From contig OX421966.1 of NCBI GenBank assembly GCA_949128115.1, positions 36,473,042 through 36,537,041 of the forward strand: a stretch of 64,000 nt of DNA. The letters are read 5' to 3'. Both the position numbers and the translations under genes were made by a program. The notes beneath the pieces are model-generated. The model saw only the letters and a program-made list of their open reading frames with translations, had not been told where the DNA came from and made no database searches. Origin of the DNA: Anaspis maculata. Taxonomy: Eukaryota > Arthropoda > Insecta > Coleoptera > Scraptiidae. The stretch's first letter is position 1. The number at the start of each line of letters is the position of its first letter. Below are positions 55,651 to 64,000 of the stretch, one piece after another.

Positions 55651-56505
55651 AGTGCCCCACCACCAGAACCCCCCAGAACGGAATTCAACTAACCACCAAA
55701 ATAACAGTGTCATGGCGGCTCGTAACGCAATACAACAATGAAATTTATTATAATAATTATGCAATACATTCTTTCGAAATAATTGTAACTTCGATTCGAT
55801 TTGGATGGACGCTGCCGCTCTTATCCTCTCTCAGCCACTAAAACTTCCAATTATATACACAATGGGATGGCACATTCCGAACCCGGAGATAATCTCTGGA
55901 CTGTAATTCCTCCAGATGGAGGCTGCAGCCCATAGCCAGTGGCTTATATTCCCAATTTCCAGAGAGATATTAAATTAGAAAATAATTCAATTAAGTTGTC
56001 CAATAAATACCGATATAGCTGACTGAGATGAGATTGTAATCATCGGAAAGGTTTTCTCGGGGGTTTCCTGAAATATCAGAATTATAACGTGTGTCGTGCT
56101 TGGTGATTATTGTTAGGTGAGGTCGTACCCTAAGGGCCCCTACCCATAACACACCTATTTACATTTGGCGGATTGAAATAAACAAAAGGTGCGGATGTGC
56201 AGCTACCGCGATATTGTGATAACAATTTTTCATAATTATTTGATAATTTTATAAGTACCTTTTCATTCTTATCAGTTAGCAAAAACAGTAGTAATTATTT
56301 ATATTGCAAAGTATTGCACTTGAGGAACCTCATAGGTATTTGGTATTTGACCATTTTTTGTTCTCACTATAACAGTTACAACGTTACAAGTACCTACATG
56401 TTATTGATTACAATACTTCGAGCTTGACAGTTACAGTTACAGACAGAGGTTGTGAAAAGCTACGTTCACAATAAACTTCTTATGGCGACTTCGACGCCAG
56501 ATTAA
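55651..56505. other. Unassigned sequence
   Basis: No gene or repeat family recognised. Confidence 0.25.
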
Positions 56506-56820
56506 AAAACAAGTGAGTATGCCTTCACGTGCGTGAGTCTCAGTAGCGCATTTTCTCAAAGAGGCATATTGTGAACGTAAAGAAATTTGGTTGAAGGAGA
56601 AACACCATTCCTTGCCCACTTTCTTCATTCGAAACTCATTGTGATATTTTGTTATCAGAATGGGGTACTTGCCAATGAAATAGATTTGAATGAAAATTCT
56701 TTCACTCATCAATATTTTTTTGATTAAGGGCGGGAGCTGGAGGCGGCGACTAATCAAAAGTGGCCTATCTCTTCCCATTTTTAGTCAGCTATCTATATAG
56801 CGTAACAATTAGATTGCTTT

Positions 56821-57920
56821 GTCTTCAGGGTTATGTTTTACATTTATCTCTTACTTTGGGGGCGGCGTGTGGGAGCGGCAGAGTTTGGCTAAGAAATTCT
56901 TCCACAGTTTGAGTTGGGAGTTTCTGAATGTTTGAGGTAACATTAAAATGTAAATCAGTGGAAATTATTGAAAGTTGCACTTTTTTTCTTTTGGGGGTGG
57001 AAGTTGGAGGCGGCGTCATATCAAAAGTAGCCTATTCTTTCCCATTTTTAGTAAGCTATCTATATAGCGAAAGAATTGGATCGTTATGTCTTCGGGTTTA
57101 TGTTTTTCATTAATCTCTCACTTTGATGGCAGCGTATGGGGGCGGCAGCATTCGGCAAAGTAACTGTTGCACAGTTTGAGTTGGAAGTTACTAAATGTAA
57201 GGGAAATATGACAATCAGTGAAAATTGTGAAAGTTGCATTTTTTTTTGTTTGGAAGCGGCAGCTGGGGGCGGCAGCTGGAGGCGGCGGCTAATTAAAAGT
57301 GGCCTATTTTTATCCAATTTCAGTCAGCTATCAATATAGTGAAAGAATTAGATCGCTATGTCTTCAGGTTCATGTTTTACATTTATCTCTCACTTTGGGG
57401 GCGGCGTGTAGGAGCGGCAGAGTTTGGCAAAGAAATTCTTGCACAGTTTGAGCCAAGAGTTTCTAAATGTTCGAGGTAACATTATCAGCTAAATCAGTGA
57501 AAAGTGTTGAAAGTTGCACTTTTTTCTTTTGGGGGCGGAAGCTGGAGGCGGCGCCATATCAAGAGTAGCCTATCCTTTTCCATTTTCAGTCAGCTATCCA
57601 TATAGCGAAGAACTTAGATCGCTATGTCTTTGGGTTCATGTTTTTCATTTTTCTCTTACTTTGGGGGCGGCGTGTGGGAGCGGCAGCGTTCGGCTGAGCA
57701 AATGTTGCACAATTTGAGTTGGCAGTTCCTAAATGTTAAAGGGAACATCTCATCTCTAGGGAACATCAGTAATATTTGTGAAAATTGCACTTTTTATCGT
57801 TTGGGGGCGGAATCTGGGGGCGGCGACTAACCAAAAGTAGCCTATCCTTTCCCATTTTTAGTCAGCTATTTATATACCGAAAGAATCAGATCGCTATGTC
57901 TTCGGGTTTATGTTTTCCAT
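56821..57920 (+). repeat. 266-272 bp tandem repeat
   Basis: Four full periods (267, 272, 266, 272 bp). Each has TTGGGGGCGGCGTGTGGGAG, a GAAAGTTGCACTTTTT stretch, a GGAGGCGGC block and GTCAGCTATCTATATAGCGA. Units differ by substitutions and short indels. Confidence 0.9.
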
Positions 57921-58230
57921 TTTAAAGTGATTGGGGGCGGTTTTTAGCAGTTTTTTCATGTCGGCGGCGCATATTGAAGTCGGAATGTTTCTTGGCTTAC
58001 GTTTATAAGTGGCAACTATGTATTATTCAAAAAATGAGAACACTAGAGCATCAGGTCTGGTAGAAAGTGCAATATTATGTTATTTCAAGTTTATCGGGGG
58101 CGGTTTTCTCTATGTTGGCGGCGGAATATGGACATCCAATATAGCCTAGCCCTCCTTTGGGAGTGGCAGCTATGTAACAGCGAAAAAAATTAGAAAGCTA
58201 GGTCGTCTAGTTTGGGAGGAGTTCGAGGAA

Positions 58231-58260
58231 CGGACGGACGGACGGACGGACGGACGGACA
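58231..58260 (+). repeat. (GGAC)n microsatellite
   Basis: Seven uninterrupted CGGA units. Confidence 0.95.
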
Positions 58261-58494
58261 AAGCGGTTGCAATAGCGATTTTCATCAAGATGGAAAATGC
58301 GCTAAAAAACACCCGTTTCAACAGCTAGAAGGAAAAATCGGTTGTGTCACCCCAAAATTTATTTATTTATCAATTTATTTTCTGAATCCAGGGCTCATCT
58401 TGAAGCTGAAGCCTTAGATAAGAAAACCCAATAAACATAATCGACTCAAGACCAACAATCAAAATATAGGGGGGCATCAAAAGTGACATATGAA

Positions 58495-59968
58495 TACAGG
58501 GTGGTGAAAATTTCGATGCTCACCATTGGTATCTTGGAAACGGTGAGAGATACGAGGTCGGTAAAATTAGAAAAAAGTTGGGCATTTTTGTGGCGATTGA
58601 CAATCTGGGAAGAAACTTTGAATATTTTGATTGGTTTACGATTTATCACAAAAAAACTGAAAATTTTGATTTCAGAAATTATTTTTCATCTTTCGAACCA
58701 TTCAAACTATTTCAATCAAACTTGGTAGTTTTATGTTTTTGATCACTCCGAGTCGATCAACGTTGACAGAAATTTTCCAGGCCTTCTGGATGTCAAATTA
58801 TGATAGTCAACTTTTGTTTTTCTTATGGCCGCCATATTGGATTTTTGCACAAATAAATAGAGAAAAAAATTAGCTTTCCGAATAAGTAACCAACATGTTC
58901 TTTTTATGACATTTTAAGCGTCAAATTTTTAAATTTTCGTAAATTATCGACAACATTGGGAATGCTTTGAAAAACAATTGGAATATTATCAATAGCAACA
59001 ACAAAAGAGTGACAGATGGTGTGCAATTGACGTATCTAACTTCTTAATCGTGTTTTGTGCTTGTTTGTACCGGTAGTTTATAAATTGAATGGGTCAAGGG
59101 TGTCTGTGAGTTCAAAAACGTCTCTCGGAACTAGCATCGTTCTTGTTGAAGTTTGACAAATTTATTAGAAAAGGAGTAAGGATTACCCTAGTTTCGACAG
59201 ACGTTTTTGAATTCACAGGCACCCTTGACTCATTTAATTCTTGAGCTCTCGGTACAAACAAGCACAAAACAAGATTAAGAAGTTACGGCTCGATACCAAG
59301 TTGGGACTGAGACCGCCGTAAGTGCCGTTACCATAGCAACGGCGGATACCAACCAATTAGACCGCGCTGTATTTGGCGAGTTACGCCGTTCCAAAATTCA
59401 CGCCTGCAACTTGGTATCGAGTCCTTAGATATGTCAATTGAACACAATCTGTATTTTTTCTGTTGTTGCTATTGATAATATTTCAATTGTTTTTCAAAGC
59501 ATTCCCGATTTTGTCAATAATTTACGAAGATTTCAAAATTTGACGCTAAAAATGTAATAAAAAAACATGTTGGTTACTAATTCGGAACGCTAATTTTATT
59601 CTTTATCTATTAGTGCAGAAGTCCAATATGGCGGCCATAAGAAAAACACAAGTTGACTATCATAATTTGACATCTAGAAGGCCTGGAAAATTTCTGCCAA
59701 CGTTGATCGACTCGGAGTGATCAAAAACATAAAACTAGCAAGTTTGATTGAAAAAGCTTGAATGGTTGGAACGATAAAAAATAATTTCTGAAATCAGAAT
59801 TTTCAGTTTTTTCGTGATAAATCGTAAACCAGTCAAAATATTCGAAGTTTCCTCTCAGATTGTCAATCGCCACAAAAATGCGCAACTTTTTTCTAATTTA
59901 ACCGACCTTGTATCTCTTACCATTCCCAAGATACCAATGGTGAGCATCGAAATTTTCACCACCCTGTA
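58495..59968. mobile_element. 1.47-kb palindromic family P element
   Basis: TACAGGGTGGTGAAAATTTC and its complement at TA sites. Arms pair along their length: GATGCTCACCATTGGTATCT, CGAGTCGATCAACGTTGACA and ATGGCCGCCATATTGGA with counterparts near 59625. Near the centre, 59095-59225 forms an inner inverted pair (AAGGGTG, CAAAAACGTCT). Confidence 0.9.
59286..59424. mobile_element. 139-bp MITE with TTA target duplication
   Basis: GGCTCGATACCAAGTTG on the left and CAACTTGGTATCGAGTCC on the right, flanked by TTA (59283-59285 and 59425-59427). The opposite arm of the host palindrome gives the empty site. A 3-bp TTA/TAA duplication suggests PIF/Harbinger. Confidence 0.75.
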
Positions 59969-59975
59969 TATCTGT

Positions 59976-60386
59976 CCAGGAATCCGACCGGGTGGAGAAT
60001 TTAACGAAAATCAACATTGTTCTCGGATGAGGCATTCATTTTGAACACTCTCTGGTCTTTCATGATTGATTGTCACCAGAATGATCGATGGAGAGACCAA
60101 ATTAGAATTGAGTGTTTCTGAGGAAGAATCAGCTCTCTTGCTGGTTTCGGACAATCGGGAACGGACAGTTCTTTTCGCTCTGTTTTCCGTAACATAGGTT
60201 ACGGCATTAGCAGGTGAGTTATAGCGCTGCTCCTCCTTGGAAAACATGCGGCTGCAATTTGGACCCTTCATCCAAGGTTCTTGCCACAATTAATCATGAC
60301 ACATCAAATAGTGTTCAGAATGAATGACTCATCCGAAAACAATGTTGATTTTCATTTAGTTCTCCACCCGGTCGGATTCCTCGACA
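59976..60386. repeat. Inverted-repeat segment
   Basis: Arms of about 80 bp, from GGAATCCGACCGGGTGGAGA to its complement, including AAAATCAACATTGTT. The middle has no gene. Confidence 0.75.
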
Positions 60387-60751
60387 GATATAGGTATTCA
60401 TATGTCACTTTTTATACCACTCTATATTTTGAATGTTGGTCTTGAGTCGATTATGCTTAATGAGTTTTCTTACCTGAGGCTTCAGCTTCAATATGAGCCT
60501 TGGATTTAAGAAATTGGTAAAGAAGGGAAAATGTTATCACCAGAAGACCAAAAAGTCGTTTTTTCGATACCACCCTGTAAATAAGAGAGATAGAGAAATT
60601 AATCAAAAACCCTCTCGAGATATGAACTTGAGCTACATGCCATTGGTGTTGAAGTTCAAATGAAACACTTGTATTTCAAATGGGAGTATGTCAAACTTTA
60701 TAAATGTTGCACTACTTTCTTCAACATCCTGTAGAAACTCAAGTTGAGATA

Positions 60752-62568
60752 TACGGGTGTCCCGTGTTTAATCGCAAAGATTTTGCCAGTCGATAGAGCA
60801 TCAGAAAAGAATGAGACATGCATATAAAAATTTTGTTCAAAAACCTGTAATAACGGAGATACAGCTCTTCAAAGTTGGAAAACAAATACAGTTCTTTTCA
60901 CCTAACTTTCATACTGTTCAACCGATTTGCGTCAAATTTCTTACAAGTATTCACTAATCATATGCCTATATGAACCTCAAATAACACATTTGGTGAAAAC
61001 AGCCCCATGACGTAGATAGGGGTGGTTGCGCCCCTTTAATCATCCCTAATTTTTTCCTCATTGCAAATTTTCCAAAATCAGTACCATTTTTGAGTTGTTC
61101 ATTCAATTTTGAGCGAAAAGTTGCTCTTGCAAAATTTCGATAGGAGGCTTACTTTTCGAGATAATTTAGTTTGAAGATTTCTGATCAATTTTGCAACAAA
61201 AGCTTAAAATTTGCATTGCTACATCATTGGCGATAATCAGTTCTAAATTCACACAAGTGATGTTGAGATCATCAAGTATCATAACGTAAGAACGATTTTG
61301 ATCTAAACAATCCAGTGGCGTAGAATCAGGGGGTTTTCTATCTTACATCCACTTATCTGCTACGCCGCTGAATATTTTTTGAAATTAATAATTTTTTTGA
61401 ATTTGTCTTTCGATTCAGAAAAAAAGTTGCTCTTGCGAAATTTTGATTAGAGGCCTCGTTTTTGAGTTATTCAAATTTCAAAGTTTACGATCAATAAAAA
61501 AAAAACCCTAGAATTCAAGTCCATCTTATTTAGAAGCAGATAGACACATGACTAGAGAACAAAAATAATTGTAACATACATTGACTGACATGCAATTTTG
61601 TCTTCCATCCCGGCTTCTGTACCGCTAATGAAATTTTTTCTCTAGTTCAACTTTCTTCAAAATTGATGAACTGTAAAATCAAGGTAATTGTAGGTATGAA
61701 CTCACACAACGTAAGTAAAATCAAAAGAAAGTGGTACATTAATCAACATGAATAATTTAAAACAAGATTGATTAAAGGGTTTGCTGTTTTCCTCAATATG
61801 CCAGCCATTTTTTCGACTCAGAACTTTAATGTTCGAATAACTCGAAAACGAAGCCTCCAATCAAAATTTCACAAGAGCAACTTTTTTTTCTGGGTCAAAC
61901 GACAAGTTCAAAAAAAAATTTGATTTTGAAAAATATTCAGTGGTGTAGCAGATAAGTGGATGTAAGTAAGGAAGACCCCTAATTCTACGCCACTGGATTG
62001 TTTTGATCAAAATCGATCTTACGTTATGATACTTAATGATCTCAACATCACTTGTGTGAATTTGGAACTGATTATCTCCAATGATGTAGCAATGCAAATT
62101 TTATGCAATTAAAATTATGAGAAGTTGCAATATTGACTAGGAATCTTCAAACTGAATTATCTCAAAAAGTATGCCTCCCATTGAAATTTTTCATGAGCAA
62201 CCTTTCGCTCAAAATTGAATGAGCAACTCGAACATGGTACTGATTTAAAAAAATTTGCAGTGGGGAAAAAATTAGGGATGAATTAAGGGGCGCAACCACC
62301 CCTATCTACGCCATGGGGCTGTTCTCACCAAATGTGTTATTCGAGGTTCATAGGCATCTGTTCAGTGAATACGTGTAAGAAATTTGAGGCAAATCGGTTG
62401 ACCAGTATAAAAGTTAGGTAAAAAGAACTGTATTTGTTTTCCAACTTTGAAGAGCTGTATCTCCGTTATCACGGGTTTTTGAACAAAATTTTTACGTGCA
62501 TATTTCATTCTTTTCTGATGCTCTATCGACTGGCAAAATCTTTGCGATTAAACACGGGACACCCTGTA
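60752..62568. mobile_element. 1.8-kb palindromic family P element
   Basis: TACGGGTGTCCCGTGTTTAA on the left and its near-complement ending ACCCTGTA on the right. Arms include GGAGATACAGCTCTTCAAAG and complement, CAGTGGCGTAGAA (about 61312) with its counterpart near 61985, and GCAACCACCCCTATCTACG near 62291. The longest open frame (78 residues, 61861-62097) is not coding. Confidence 0.9.
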
Positions 62569-62639
62569 TCAACCTTCGAATTGATACAATTCTATACCTA
62601 GAGAATCCAGCTCTCAAATGCTTCAAACAGAATTAAAAT

Positions 62640-62990
62640 TGTTCAAACCAGTCGGGAGTTCTCTTGTTTTGAAAAAGGGTAAAATTTGGAGTACAACAAT
62701 AATAATTTCGTTGCGTAGTTAAGTTAGAAAATGTTCAAGGACTAATTCCTCTTGTTAAAAAAAAAATAGTGAAAATCTGCTCACGGGATAAAAAATTGAA
62801 AATTTGCAGTTTCTCCAGGGGAAAAACTCGAAAACCGTTGAACCGATTTCAAACATTTGTCTGTCAAAAAATACGCCCATAAAATCTGACCATCTTTGGC
62901 TGTGATTGGTTTTTCTCGGATTTTTCTTCGCCTGTTTATGAGAAGAATATGAAAAAATTTCACCGACTTCCAGTTAGAAGAAAATCACAA
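62640..62990 (+). repeat. Family R 5' fragment
   Basis: AAAATTTGCAGTTTCTCC, AACTCGAAAACCGTT, CCGATTTCAAACATTTGTCT match the starts of the family R copies at 36110 and 37190. The rest is absent. Confidence 0.55.
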
Positions 62991-63330
62991 GCTTGGATTC
63001 AGAGGCCTTTTAGCCGTAGCCGCTCTGAGCCTATAGAGCATACCGAGGACTCTTAAATTGTGCGCTATATTTTACGCAGTCATGCACTATCACCGGTTTC
63101 CCGCGTTTTTGTTCATAATAGTATGGAGTGCAGTTAGCATACAGTCATGCACTTTCACCTTTCGACGTCATCATCGGTTCCCGCGGTTTTGTGCATGGTC
63201 GAAATGAAATTGTAATTTTGTCTTCTTTTAGGTAGTGTTCGAGATAATTAGGTACACAGTACCTAACTCATCATTTAACTAGATAAAACAACTCAAACGA
63301 CTAAAATACACTGATGAATGATAAATGACA
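62991..63330. repeat. Small diverged duplication
   Basis: CAGTCATGCACTATCACCGG and a similar CAGTCATGCACTTTCACC occur about 60 bp apart, each followed by CCCGCGTTTTT- or CCCGCGGTTTTG-like sequence. Nothing else seen. Confidence 0.5.
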
Positions 63331-63460
63331 TTATACCGTATGATCAAAAACTTTCCTCCTCCAAGCAGGCTGTGGTCTGGCTATTGGCAGGCAAACGAGG
63401 CTGATTTTGGCCGGGCCACAGCCTGCCTAGAGGAGAAAAGTTTTTGATAATACGGTATAA
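63331..63460. mobile_element. 130-bp MITE
   Basis: TTATACCGTATGATCAAAAA on the left and TTTTTGATAATACGGTATAA on the right. Arms continue through GCAGGCTGTGG and CCACAGCCTGC. Confidence 0.85.
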
Positions 63461-64000
63461 AAAAATATTCTAATACCTACCCAGAGGTGTACAAACTTAA
63501 AATTTTACCTTGTTTTCAACGGCTGGGGTGAGCAAAGCTGATCGTTTTATTGCACTGGAACTTTATCGTTATCACTACTTTCACGTCAACTTGGTGACTG
63601 CTCAGAACTGCATTGGAATATATTATTTATCTTGCCACTCTGGTATGACTCATGGGCGTTTTAACGTTGCACTTTGCACTCTGTGATTTCAAGGTGCCAT
63701 TTTTAAGCCTCGCGAGTCGTAGGTGGCGGAGGCTATTTGGGACCGCTTTTTTTTATTCCTCACCAGACGTAGTAGCGGAGGCTATTTATGGCCGCTTTTT
63801 TTTATCGTTTCTCTTTCTTCGTTTCCTAACAAAATTCGCCTAAATCCTCCGTATCTTCCGAACGGTTGAACATATCAAGTTCATTCGCTCGTTAATTCAA
63901 TCTTAACTATTGCGGGTTGATACCGACGACGTTTCAAGATGATCGGTCAAATATAAACAATTTTTTACAACAATAAAGAATGCATAAATCGCGAAACTCA
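63461..64000. other. Unassigned sequence with a short duplication
   Basis: GCGGAGGCTATTTGGGACCG and GCGGAGGCTATTTATGGCCG (about 63727 and 63774) are followed by T-runs. No gene recognised. Confidence 0.3.

Larger units (their letters stand above)
56506..58312 (+). mobile_element. Family Q-type element with 268-bp tandem repeats
   Basis: Left end: AACAAGTGAGTATGCC, TTCACGTGCGTGAG, TAGCGCATTTTCTCA (to about 56557). Right end: a GGAC microsatellite (58231-58260), then GGAAAATGCGCTAAAA (to 58307). The termini are those of family Q but the body is different: units marked by GTCTTCGGGTTTATG-like sequence at 56821, 57088, 57360, 57626 and 57898, each rich in GGGGGCGGC. No coding sequence. Confidence 0.8.
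58380..60500. mobile_element. 2.1-kb palindrome with several nested elements
   Basis: The outer arms pair through CTGAAGCC/GGCTTCAG-containing sequence and GACTCAAGACCAACA (58443) with its complement (60433-60450). Inside are a family P element (58495-59968), a MITE at its centre, and an inverted pair at 59976-60386 (GGAATCCGACCGGGTGGAGA and complement). Confidence 0.7.

Noticed and set aside
56437..57830. Repeated small proteins in the 268-bp array
   Set aside because: Similar peptides recur because the DNA is tandemly repeated; frames occur on both strands and start and stop at different places in each unit.

Overview
The window looks like non-coding, repeat-dominated nuclear DNA from an arthropod, probably an insect. 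The reasons are AT-rich sequence, many GGTACCTA-type motifs, tRNA-headed SINEs, a poly(A)-tailed LINE fragment, a solo LTR, hAT-type insertions with 8-bp target duplications, and a very high density of foldback (near-palindromic) DNA elements. There is no operon structure and no bacterial-style gene. A hemipteran is my guess from general style only.

Only one long, motif-complete gene is present: a PIF1/RecD-like superfamily 1 DNA helicase on the minus strand at 48337-49893. It carries helicase motifs I, Ia, II, III, a LVNG-type motif and HKLQG, but the usual arginine of motif VI (ALSR) is replaced (ALGS). A splice-acceptor-like sequence sits just upstream of its ATG. Two weak coding candidates are a possible two-exon 83-residue gene at 29456-29764 and a decayed coding stretch at 23079-24269 broken by a hAT insertion. 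Almost every other open frame is chance translation of repeats.

Layout. 0.3-4.1 kb: a palindromic element with an 8-bp-TSD transposon nested in it (1075-3910). 4.5-11.5 kb: copies of family R and a thicket of foldback elements (family S). 11.5-13.5 kb: apparently unique sequence. 13.5-15.7 kb: an element containing a ~146-bp satellite with an ordered spacer pattern. 16.0-18.2, 20.0-20.4 and 21.1-23.0 kb: large palindromes. 23.4-25.7 kb: a hAT element, a solo LTR and a 5'-truncated LINE, each with clear target duplications. 28-32 kb: two SINE families, one interrupted by a second hAT. 33-38 kb: a 118-bp tandem-repeat element (family Q) and three family R copies. 39.8-47 kb: palindromic elements with nested SINEs and MITEs. 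48-50 kb: the helicase. 50.8-63.5 kb: an almost continuous run of palindromic elements with TA target sites and CAGGGTG- or CCGGGTG-type ends, plus a 268-bp tandem-repeat element.

The repeats show recurring design rules. Many elements (family P) are palindromic along nearly their whole length and end in (T)ACAGGGTG or (T)ACCGGGTG at TA sites, so they could form long hairpin RNA. Elements with unrelated internal tandem repeats share the same outer parts: a CACGTGCGTGAG hairpin box with TAGCGCATTTTC at one end, and a (GACN)n microsatellite with AAAATGCGCTAAAA at the other. Four SINE-type tails share a 3' stem-loop whose paired bases covary between copies. Coordinates of repeat edges are by eye and usually good to within about 20 bases, except where a target duplication fixes them.
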